Source of the DNA: an uncultured Treponema sp.
GTDB lineage: Bacteria > Spirochaetota > Spirochaetia > Treponematales > Treponemataceae
Assembly (NCBI GenBank): GCA_934667505.1
Contig: CAKULY010000006.1
Coordinates: 23,044-87,043, forward strand
DNA length: 64,000 bases
Direction: 5' to 3'
Part shown: positions 7,638-14,974 of the stretch, one piece after another
Layout: every line of letters begins with the position of its first letter
How positions within the stretch are numbered: position 1 is the stretch's first letter
Notes under the pieces: generated by a model
The model's database searches: none
The model's input: the letters and a program-made list of their open reading frames with translations, nothing else
What the model was told of the DNA's origin: nothing
Position numbers and translations under genes: made by a program

Positions 7638-8735
7638 ATGGCAAGTTATAAAGAAGCTGGCGTTGATGTTGAAGAAGGCTACCGCGCCGTAAACAAGTAT
7701 AAAGAGCAGGCTGCTCGCACACGAATTCCTGGTTTGCTTACAGATTTGGGAAGTTTTAACGGAATGTTTGCAGTTCCAAAGGGAATAAAAGAACCTGTTA
7801 TGGTTAGCGGAACCGATGGCGTTGGAACAAAACTCGACATAGCTTTTAAAATGAAAAAGTACGATACAGTCGGCATTGACTGCGTTGCTATGAGTGTCAA
7901 TGACATTTTGTGTTCTGGAACTCAACCCTTGTTTTTTCTTGATTACGTTGCCTGCGGAAAACTTGATGCCGACGTCGCCGCTGACCTTGTAAAAGGAGTT
8001 GCAGACGGCTGTGTCGATTCTGGCTGCGCGCTTTTAGGTGGCGAAACTGCAGAAATGCCGGATTTTTACGATGATGGAAAGTATGATCTTGCAGGCTTTG
8101 CCGTTGGTGTTGGCGAAAAAAAGGAAATGATAACCGGCGCAGAAATTGCAGAAGGAGACGTTCTTATTGGTTTAAGTTCGACAGGTGTTCATTCAAACGG
8201 CTTTAGTCTTGTTCGCCGCTTGGTAAAAGATTTTAATGAGCCTTTCCTTATCGATGGAAAAGAAACCGGCAAGACAATAGGAGATGTTTTGCTTACTCCT
8301 ACAAGAATTTATGTTCGTCCAGTTATGGAAGTTCTTAAAAAATATAGAAAATCTGTTCATGGAATGGTTCACGTAACAGGCGGCGGATTTTACGAAAATA
8401 TTCCTAGAATGTATCCAAAAGCGAAAGATTGTAAAAAACAGCTTGTTTCTATTATTAAGCGTTCTAGCTGGGATATTCCGCCAGTTTTTGGAGAACTCAT
8501 AAAAAAAGGCGCAGACCTTAATTCCATTTATAACACTTTCAACATGGGAATAGGATTTGTTCTTGCTGTAAAGGCAAAGGATGCAGACGCCATTCTGGAA
8601 ATGTTCAACAAAAACGCTTCGAAATACAGCCGCCCAGATGTTCCAGATATGAAAGCCTATAAAATCGGTCGCGTAGCTTATGCAGAAGGCAAAGTAGAAA
8701 GCCAAAAAGACGCGGTTTTGTTTGAGGCGGAGTAA
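7638..8735 (+). CDS. purM: Phosphoribosylformylglycinamidine cyclo-ligase (AIR synthetase)
   Basis: A 365-residue ATP-dependent enzyme making aminoimidazole ribonucleotide in purine synthesis. PurM signatures are clear: YKEAGVDVEEGYRAV at the N-terminus, SGTDGVGTKLDIAF (about 57-70), CVAMSVNDILCSGTQPLFF, GGETAEMPDFY and the C-terminal NMGIGFV. Length is normal to slightly long. A GAGG-type ribosome-binding site precedes the ATG. purN begins two bases after the stop, so the two are one transcript. The product of this reaction is the substrate route for PurE, encoded just upstream. Confidence 0.96.
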   Translation: MASYKEAGVDVEEGYRAVNKYKEQAARTRIPGLLTDLGSFNGMFAVPKGIKEPVMVSGTDGVGTKLDIAFKMKKYDTVGIDCVAMSVNDILCSGTQPLFFLDYVACGKLDADVAADLVKGVADGCVDSGCALLGGETAEMPDFYDDGKYDLAGFAVGVGEKKEMITGAEIAEGDVLIGLSSTGVHSNGFSLVRRLVKDFNEPFLIDGKETGKTIGDVLLTPTRIYVRPVMEVLKKYRKSVHGMVHVTGGGFYENIPRMYPKAKDCKKQLVSIIKRSSWDIPPVFGELIKKGADLNSIYNTFNMGIGFVLAVKAKDADAILEMFNKNASKYSRPDVPDMKAYKIGRVAYAEGKVESQKDAVLFEAE

Positions 8736-8737
8736 AA

Positions 8738-9376
8738 ATGGTTGCAAAACTTGCGGTTCTTGTAAGTGGCGGCGGAACAAATCTTCAAGCCCTTATAGAC
8801 TATGAAAGAAGTGCAAAAGATTGTCCTTACCAGATAGCAGTCGTTATGAGCGACCATAAAGACGCTTATGCCTTAACTCGTGCTAAAAATGCTTCTATTC
8901 CAACGGAAATAGTAAGTCCTTACGCGGTTATGGGAGCAGATGTTGCGAAAACTGCTGCTCGTGAAGAAAAGCGGGAAGCAGTTAGCAATAAGGTTCTTGA
9001 AAATTGCGAAAAATATGGTGTTCAAGGAATTGTTCTTGCAGGCTGGCTTACTGTAAATTCTGGAAATCTGATAAATGCTTTTTATGGCCGGATGATAAAC
9101 TTGCATCCAGCTCTTTTGCCAAAATTTGGCGGAGTTGGAATGTGGGGGCATCACGTTCACGAAGCCGTTCTCGCCGCTGGTGAAAAAGAAAGCGGATGCA
9201 CAGTTCATCTTGTGGATTCTGGTTGCGATACTGGAAAAATTCTTGTGCAAAAAAAAGTTCCTGTTCTTCCAGGAGACACTCCGGATTCACTTTATGAACG
9301 CATTGCTCCGCAAGAGCATGAGGCAATTGTAGAGGGTGCTTGCATTCTTTCTAAAATTATAGAAGAAAAAGTTTAG
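8738..9376 (+). CDS. purN: Phosphoribosylglycinamide formyltransferase
   Basis: A 212-residue folate-dependent GAR transformylase, third step of purine synthesis. It opens with LAVLVSGGGTNLQALID (phosphoribosyl binding). The catalytic region shows MINLHPALLPKF with Asn and His of the active site, and the Asp in the HLVDSGCDTGKIL loop. An insertion of some 15-20 residues around AAREEKREAVS is compatible with spirochaete and clostridial homologues. It follows purM by two bases with GGCGGAG as ribosome-binding site inside the purM end. Confidence 0.95.
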   Translation: MVAKLAVLVSGGGTNLQALIDYERSAKDCPYQIAVVMSDHKDAYALTRAKNASIPTEIVSPYAVMGADVAKTAAREEKREAVSNKVLENCEKYGVQGIVLAGWLTVNSGNLINAFYGRMINLHPALLPKFGGVGMWGHHVHEAVLAAGEKESGCTVHLVDSGCDTGKILVQKKVPVLPGDTPDSLYERIAPQEHEAIVEGACILSKIIEEKV

Positions 9377-9574
9377 GTCGTTTTACAGATTTAGTTTATT
9401 TCTTTTCATTATTAAATATTTATGTTATGTTGTTCAAAAGCATTCAAACAGTGCAAGCCAGTGGCTGCAGAATGCAAAAAATTGAACTGCTCATGCCAGA
9501 GTCACAAAATCTTTGTGCTGCGGACGCTGATTTTATAAATAATAGTGGTCAACAGAGTTCTTATAGGAGTTATT
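9377..9574 (+). promoter_or_regulatory. Long leader region before glycyl-tRNA synthetase
   Basis: About 200 non-coding bases. An A/T-rich stretch at about 9400-9430 could hold a promoter. After it the composition becomes more balanced and there are small hairpins (AGCCAGTGGCT around 9459; CACAAAATCTTTGTG around 9506). An AGGAG ribosome-binding site is at 9565-9569. I do not recognise a known riboswitch or a T-box. A short overlapping reading frame is not convincing. Confidence 0.35.
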
Positions 9575-11056
9575 ATGGCAAATTCAAAAGACACACACGC
9601 ATGTACGTTGGACAAAATTATCAGCTTGTGTAAAAGACGTGGTTTTGTATACCAGTCTTCAGAAATTTATGGCGGACAAGCCGGAGCTTGGGATTACGGT
9701 CCGTTAGGCGTTGAGTTAAAGCGCAATATTCAAAATGCTTGGTGGAAGTACATGACGCAGATGCACGATGATGTTGTAGGTCTTGACGGGGCAATTTTTA
9801 TGCACCACACAACATGGGAAGCTTCTGGTCACGTAGGACACTTTTCTGATCCTATGATTGACTGCTGCGAATGTAAGGCTAGATTCCGTGCTGACCAGCT
9901 TATAGAAGATTTTTGTTCTGCGCATGATGAAAAAACTGAAAAGCCTGTTGATACAATGAGCCACGACGAAATGAAGTCTTTTATAGACGGAAAAATAAAT
10001 TGTCCTACTTGTGGCAAACATTCCTGGACAGATGTCCGCGAGTTTAATCTTATGTTTAAAACTCATCTAGGTCCTGTTGCAAACGATTCTTCCCTTGTCT
10101 ATCTTAGACCTGAAACTTGCCAGTCAATTTTTGTTGATTTTAAGAATATTGTTCAGTCAAATAGAATGAAAATTCCTTTTGGAGTTGCGCAGTATGGAAA
10201 ATCTTTTAGAAATGAAATCATCTTCAAGAATTTTATTTTCCGAACTTGCGAATTTGAACAAATGGAAATGGAATACTTTTGCAAACCGGGTACAGAAGAC
10301 GAAACTTTTGATTACTGGCGAAAAGAAAGGTGGAATTTCTATTTAAAGTACGGTATTCCTGAAAATCAATTGAAATGGCATCACCACGACAAGCTTGCTC
10401 ATTACGCAAAAGACGCTTACGATATTACTTACAATTTCCCAATCGGTTTTGAAGAAATAGAAGGAATCCATTCGCGAACAGATTTTGACCTTTCGCAGCA
10501 CATGAAATATTCTAAAAAAGATATGAGCTATATGGATCAGGAGGACGGCAACAAAAAGTACATTCCTTATGTAATTGAAACTTCTGCAGGTTTGAATAGA
10601 AACTTTTTGATGTTCCTTTGTGAAGCCTATGAAGAAGAAAATGTTTCAACAGAAGAGGGAAAAGAAGATTACAGAACTGTGCTTCACCTCGACCCACGTC
10701 TTGCGCCTATTACAGTTGCGGTTCTTCCTCTTATGAAAAAAGATGGTCTTGCAGAAAAGGCAAAAGAAATTCAGCATCTTTTAAAAGAAGACTTTGTAAC
10801 AGATTACGATGTTTCTGGAACTGTAGGAAAACGTTATCGCCGTCAAGACGAAGTAGGAACTCCTTTCTGTGTTACGGTTGACTACGATACAATCAATCAG
10901 AAAAAAGATGACGGAAGTGAAAATCCTGATTATAATACAGTTACAGTTCGCTATCGCGACAGCATGAAGCAGGAACGTGTCGCTTTAGACAAACTGCACG
11001 CTTTCCTTGTTGACGCAATTAAAAACTACAAGCCTGTAGCTCGTGCAGATAGGTAA
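9575..11056 (+). CDS. glyS: Glycyl-tRNA synthetase, single-chain type
   Basis: A 493-residue class II synthetase of the alpha-dimer kind found in spirochaetes, Gram-positives and eukaryotes, charging tRNA-Gly in the cytoplasm. Class II motifs are visible: EIYGGQAGAWDYGPLGVELK at the start, RPETCQSIFVDFKN, GKSFRNEI (motif 2) and ETSAGLNRNFLMFL (motif 3). The C-terminal anticodon-binding domain begins near LDPRLAPITVAVLPL. Two CxxC pairs (CCECKARF and NCPTCGKHSW) lie in the insertion domain and may bind zinc. ATG 9575 is preceded by AGGAG; the in-frame codon at 9545 lacks support. A hairpin terminator follows. Confidence 0.95.
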   Translation: MANSKDTHACTLDKIISLCKRRGFVYQSSEIYGGQAGAWDYGPLGVELKRNIQNAWWKYMTQMHDDVVGLDGAIFMHHTTWEASGHVGHFSDPMIDCCECKARFRADQLIEDFCSAHDEKTEKPVDTMSHDEMKSFIDGKINCPTCGKHSWTDVREFNLMFKTHLGPVANDSSLVYLRPETCQSIFVDFKNIVQSNRMKIPFGVAQYGKSFRNEIIFKNFIFRTCEFEQMEMEYFCKPGTEDETFDYWRKERWNFYLKYGIPENQLKWHHHDKLAHYAKDAYDITYNFPIGFEEIEGIHSRTDFDLSQHMKYSKKDMSYMDQEDGNKKYIPYVIETSAGLNRNFLMFLCEAYEEENVSTEEGKEDYRTVLHLDPRLAPITVAVLPLMKKDGLAEKAKEIQHLLKEDFVTDYDVSGTVGKRYRRQDEVGTPFCVTVDYDTINQKKDDGSENPDYNTVTVRYRDSMKQERVALDKLHAFLVDAIKNYKPVARADR

Positions 11057-11109
11057 TTTTTAAGGCTGCTCAAAAAGTAAAGACAATGCTTTTTGCGCAG
11101 CCTTAAAAT
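11055..11109 (+). terminator. Terminator after glyS
   Basis: TTTTAAGGCTGC with CAAAAAG pairs with CTTTTTG and GCAGCCTTAAAA across a short loop, giving a long stem directly at the glyS stop. It would stop the glyS transcript. Confidence 0.7.
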
Positions 11110-11152
11110 AAGTTCGTTGTGTATCTAAATAAAAAGGGGTAGTTTTACTTAT

Positions 11153-11914
11153 ATGGAATACGTTCGTCTTGGAAAATCTAATATGATGATTTCTCGTGTG
11201 GCTATGGGGGCGATGTCTATTTCGAAGTTAAAAACGGAAGAAGATGCTTTTTCTTTGTTGCGAGAAGCTTACAATCGAGGAATAAACTTTTTTGATACTG
11301 CTAGAAGTTGTTCTGATTCAGAGCGTATTTTGGGCAATGCGATTGGAGATATTAGAAAAAGCGTAGTGGTTGCAACAAAAACTTCTGCAAACAGTAGCAA
11401 TGAAGTTCTTAGCGACTGCGAAACAAGCCTTAATGTAATGCACACGGACGTTATAGATTTATATCAGTATGAAACTGATTCATTTTTGCCGGAAAAAAAT
11501 GGTTCTGACGGAATATATAATGCTTTGCTTTCGTTAAAATCGAGCGGAAAAATAAAAAGCATTGGAATTGCAACTCAAAATCTTGATATTGCTAAAAAGG
11601 CAATAATTTCTGATTTGTACGATACGCTTCAATTTCCTTTCAGCATGATTAGCAGCGATGAAACAATTTCCTTGGTAAAATTATGCTCGCAAAACGATGT
11701 GGGATTTATTGCTATGCAGCCTTTGTGCGGAGGAGTTGTTGATAATATACCTTTGGCATTCGGTTTCCTTCATCAGTTTGAAAATGTTATTCCTTTGTGG
11801 GGAGTCCAGACATTGCAGGAATTGGAACAAGTTTTATATTTCAATGAACGCCCGCCAGTTATTGATGAAAAGTTTTCTCAAGATGTGGAAAAAATAAGAA
11901 TGTTTTTTAATTAG
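11153..11914 (+). CDS. Aldo/keto-reductase-family protein with altered active site
   Basis: A 253-residue (beta/alpha)8 protein, shorter than the usual 280-330. The start MEYVRLGKSNMMISRVAMGA and GINFFDTARSCSDSERILG are typical AKR. Asp48 and Lys76 (VVATKT) of the catalytic tetrad are present, but the position of the catalytic Tyr (normally in DTARxYGxSE) is Cys53 and the usual His (LYQxH) is Glu107. His-to-Glu is known in 5-beta-reductases; loss of Tyr is more serious. It may reduce a particular substrate by another route or be non-catalytic. The NADP-binding end is compact (WGVQTLQELEQVL). It is convergent with the HD-GYP gene. Confidence 0.85.
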   Translation: MEYVRLGKSNMMISRVAMGAMSISKLKTEEDAFSLLREAYNRGINFFDTARSCSDSERILGNAIGDIRKSVVVATKTSANSSNEVLSDCETSLNVMHTDVIDLYQYETDSFLPEKNGSDGIYNALLSLKSSGKIKSIGIATQNLDIAKKAIISDLYDTLQFPFSMISSDETISLVKLCSQNDVGFIAMQPLCGGVVDNIPLAFGFLHQFENVIPLWGVQTLQELEQVLYFNERPPVIDEKFSQDVEKIRMFFN

Positions 11915-11938
11915 TCTTGAAACCGAAGCTCGGACTGA

Positions 11939-13273
11939 TTAAGAAAATTCGCTTAAATCAACTTCCTTAAAATTACTTTCGCTCTCAGTCGGTTTAGAAA
12001 TTTCTTCTGGTTCTTCAATGATTTCTTGAGTATTTTGTTTTTGAGAGTTTAACGTCTTCTTTACGTCTAATTCTTCTTGCTTTGTTAAAACTCTTACGAT
12101 TTTGTTTAAGCGTTCGTCAGTCTGTATGATTTTCGGCGAGCCGTCTTTTTCTTTTTCATTAAGAATTTGAACAAGAGGATTTTTTGGATTGTTTGGTGAA
12201 ACATCTGCGACAATTCCAATCTTGCCGTTCTGCAGGTAGACAAATGCTCCTATCGGGAACAAAGAAAGGCTGAACAGCAATGCTTTTATTACAGTTGCAT
12301 CGTATTGACCGTTAGGATTTTTGAGCATTTCTACCATTGCATCGAATGTTGTTCGTTCAGTTTTATATTCTCGAGGCGCAGTTATAGCCTCAAAAGAGCA
12401 AGCGACTGAAATAATTTTTGCGTAGTTAGAAATTTTGCTTCCTGGAAGTTTTCGAGGGTAACCCATTCCGTTTTCTTTTTCGTGATGTTCAAGCACTCCT
12501 AACTGGATGCTTAAAGGAAAGTTCAAATCTTTCATGATGTTAAAACCTAGCAAAGTATGCGTAGAGATTTGAGCTTTTTCGCTGTTTGAAAGCGGCTTGT
12601 TTGTCATGTAGAGTTGCGGCGGCAATCTTAGCATGCCAATTTCGTGCAATATGCAGGTAACGCCAAGTTCTACTAGTTTTGAAAGCGTCATGTGAAGTTC
12701 AAGTCCTATAGTTATAGCAAGAACTGTTGAGCGCATCGAATGAACAACTAAGAAGTTTTTGCTTCTTGCCGCTACGCTTGGAGTTATTCTTAAAACATAC
12801 CTTTTATTTTCTTTTATATAGACGCATAAATCTTTTACTGTGTCGGAAAGTTCTTGAAGATTTATTTTTTTGTGGGTCGCATAATGCGTATACACAGAAT
12901 TTATATAGTTCATGTATTCGTTATAAACCGACTGCACAGATTCTAGTCTAGATTGCTCTGAATTGGCAAATTTGTTAGAATTTGCTTCTTGAATGGCTTT
13001 TTTTACCGAGTCATTTATTTTTTCCGCGATTTCTGAAGATTTTTCTTCCTGTTTAAATTCTGAGGGTTTTTCATTTGAAATTCCAATATCTCCGCCAAGG
13101 CTTATATCGTCATCGCACTGCAGTTCTGTAAAACCCCAGTCTTTTAGAGCTTGCTGAAGAGTTTCTGTTACAGGAACAGCAACTGGCAGCAGTATAAAAT
13201 TTTTATCTATAAGCAAATCGCTTTTGAATGTGAGGTCTTTTTGAAGTGTTTCTAATTTAATTATGTTACTCAT
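11939..13273 (-). CDS. HD-GYP-like protein, probably altered c-di-GMP phosphodiesterase
   Basis: About 444 residues. The N-terminal part is a degenerate domain of about 130 residues with a Glu/Ser-rich linker; residues about 160-350 form the HD-GYP domain. The GYP signature is intact (EHHEKENGMGYP), as is the His in STHTLLGFNIM. The HDIGK motif, however, reads HEIGM, and the later AD-FDA metal-site segment reads ACSFEA. The domain may bind metals differently, or act as a c-di-GMP sensor rather than a hydrolase. No membrane segment or receiver domain. I chose ATG 13273, which follows GGAG by nine bases, over an in-frame ATG at 13303 without one. It belongs with the PilZ receptor at 962 in c-di-GMP signalling. 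Confidence 0.85.
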   Translation of the reverse strand: MSNIIKLETLQKDLTFKSDLLIDKNFILLPVAVPVTETLQQALKDWGFTELQCDDDISLGGDIGISNEKPSEFKQEEKSSEIAEKINDSVKKAIQEANSNKFANSEQSRLESVQSVYNEYMNYINSVYTHYATHKKINLQELSDTVKDLCVYIKENKRYVLRITPSVAARSKNFLVVHSMRSTVLAITIGLELHMTLSKLVELGVTCILHEIGMLRLPPQLYMTNKPLSNSEKAQISTHTLLGFNIMKDLNFPLSIQLGVLEHHEKENGMGYPRKLPGSKISNYAKIISVACSFEAITAPREYKTERTTFDAMVEMLKNPNGQYDATVIKALLFSLSLFPIGAFVYLQNGKIGIVADVSPNNPKNPLVQILNEKEKDGSPKIIQTDERLNKIVRVLTKQEELDVKKTLNSQKQNTQEIIEEPEEISKPTESESNFKEVDLSEFS

Positions 13274-13338
13274 GAGAGAAAACTCCATTATACTTATCGG
13301 CATATAATGCAGTTATCTTGAAACAAAAAGGCAAAAAA

Positions 13339-13369
13339 AAGATGAAAAACCTCACACGTTTTTCATCTT
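13339..13369 (-). terminator. Terminator after the DUF115 gene
   Basis: AAGATGAAAAAC (13339-13350) and GTTTTTCATCTT (13358-13369) form a perfect 12-bp stem with a 7-base loop, followed on the minus strand by a T-run. It lies 105 bases after the minus-strand stop at 13475. Nothing else is supported in 13274-13474 apart from an unconvincing plus-strand frame. Confidence 0.75.
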
Positions 13370-13474
13370 TTAATGTCATGAAGGACTTTTGCAGGCGTCT
13401 GGATGTCGAAATTCCGTCTGCAATGTTTTGTAAGTTGCCTTACATTTATATTATCGGTATTTGCTTAATAGTCT

Positions 13475-14974
13475 TTAGTTTCTGTCTTGTTTTTTTTCTG
13501 ATTTTTTGAAAAAATCTTTTTTTAAGCTTTCGATTTCTGGAAGAGAAAGAATTTCATTTAAATTGCATGGTTTTATTCCTGGGATAAAAAGTCCTTCCCC
13601 AAAAAGAGAAAAAGTTTTTACATCAGGAACTTGCTGAATTCGGCTTTCAAACCACCAAGCGAACATTTTCATTTTTTGATCACTAAGAACAGGTTTTCCA
13701 AAGTAATTTTTTTCAAGGCTCACGTTCCCTGAAAACAACAGCGGCATTGAAGCCGTCTCTGCAGGTTTTATCTTTGTGGATGAGGAATGTACCGCCTGTT
13801 CAAAGCTGCTGCCAGAAATGTGAGTCTGTTTTCTAGGAAACGAAAAGTCCAGTCCAAGTGTAAATATTTGTTTTGCGCCGCAGAATACGCAGAAATTCCA
13901 TGCGCTGGACGCAACAGAGCCGCCTGAACCCAAATCGCCTTTTTCTGGCATACAGTATTTTGAATAATCTTGTATTCGGACTTGGCTTTTGCATGCGACA
14001 ATTTTTCTGCATGGCCATCTAAATACGCTAGGATAAACAGCGACTTCTGTTATAAGGACGCTTGATGGACTTTTTAGATTTGCAATATGCCTGTATGCCC
14101 AGTATTGTGGGTCGGTAAGAAGTACAAAGTCTGGCTCAATTTTCGCTTGCAGGCAGGCTTTTAAGGCTGTGTCGACGCAAACTACAATGCCTCTCTTTTT
14201 TATTTCTGATAAAAATTTTAATGCGCCTTGTAAACTAGGTCCTGCAGCGATTAAAAAGAATGGAATGTCTTTAGCGCCTTCCTTATAAATTTCTACGCCA
14301 TCAAGTTTTTTTACAAAATCATAGTTTTTTTCTATATTATTTTTCCAAAGTTTTCCAAATTTTTTTAGAGTCGCCTGGTTTATTTTTTCTTTGCTAATAT
14401 TTCTGTCTATAAGAGTCTGAAGAACTGAAAAATATTCTTCGGCGTGTTTTTTTTGCGCTGCGACAGAGATAAAAACACTTTTTTCAAATCCATTTATGCT
14501 TATAAGATTTATTACCTGGTCTGGCGTGCAGCCGACTGCGAGCGTTATGTTTTGTTTTTGAAAAAAATCTTGCCAATCAAGGTAGAGCATTGCTGCAAAA
14601 AATCTTTTTGGCTCAGGTTCGATTATTAAAACTGGCAGCAGCGGAAAATCCTTTATACATTCTAAAACTGAATACCCAAGTCCAAAAGCCATAAATACAA
14701 CAGACTTTGCGTTTCTTAAGGTTTCTTTTTTGGAATTTATAATGCTCTGCGCTTCTTTTTGGGGCGAATATGCAGAATGTAATTTTAAATTGTTTTCAGA
14801 AGCAGTTAGTTCTCCGCTTTTAGAATTTGATATGTTCCAAAAAGGATGCAGTACGGCTTGCTGTTCAGTTCCCGCAAATGAATTGAATCTTTCTATTTCG
14901 GACTTCAAAATCAGGGCAAGCTGCGGAAATCTTTTTTTTAAAAGGGAAATATTGTTATTCCAAGTTGAGTTCAA
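13475..14974 (-). CDS. DUF115 / Maf-like protein (motility accessory or glycosyltransferase family)
   Basis: A 499-residue protein of the DUF115 (MptE-like) family, which includes motility-associated factors linked to flagellin glycosylation and nonulosonic acid transfer. Diagnostic segments are FMAFGLGYSVLECI and LIIEPEPKRFFAAM in the N-terminal Rossmann-like half, then FFLIAAGPSLQGAL, VCVDTALKACLQAKIEPDFVL and LGSGGSVASSAWNFC in the central half, followed by LGLDFSF. No signal peptide. Its ATG overlaps the end of the transpeptidase gene by 20 bases, so it is the last gene of a lepB-pbp-DUF115 operon. The exact substrate cannot be told from sequence. Confidence 0.85.
   Translation of the reverse strand: MNSTWNNNISLLKKRFPQLALILKSEIERFNSFAGTEQQAVLHPFWNISNSKSGELTASENNLKLHSAYSPQKEAQSIINSKKETLRNAKSVVFMAFGLGYSVLECIKDFPLLPVLIIEPEPKRFFAAMLYLDWQDFFQKQNITLAVGCTPDQVINLISINGFEKSVFISVAAQKKHAEEYFSVLQTLIDRNISKEKINQATLKKFGKLWKNNIEKNYDFVKKLDGVEIYKEGAKDIPFFLIAAGPSLQGALKFLSEIKKRGIVVCVDTALKACLQAKIEPDFVLLTDPQYWAYRHIANLKSPSSVLITEVAVYPSVFRWPCRKIVACKSQVRIQDYSKYCMPEKGDLGSGGSVASSAWNFCVFCGAKQIFTLGLDFSFPRKQTHISGSSFEQAVHSSSTKIKPAETASMPLLFSGNVSLEKNYFGKPVLSDQKMKMFAWWFESRIQQVPDVKTFSLFGEGLFIPGIKPCNLNEILSLPEIESLKKDFFKKSEKKQDRN

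Noticed and set aside
9427..9633. Small plus-strand frame overlapping the glyS start
   Set aside because: It runs into glyS in another frame and lacks a ribosome-binding site; it is more likely part of the leader.
13318..13509. Plus-strand 63-codon frame with one hydrophobic segment
   Set aside because: Its start lies in a terminator hairpin, it overlaps the end of the DUF115 gene on the other strand, and no ribosome-binding site or promoter supports it.
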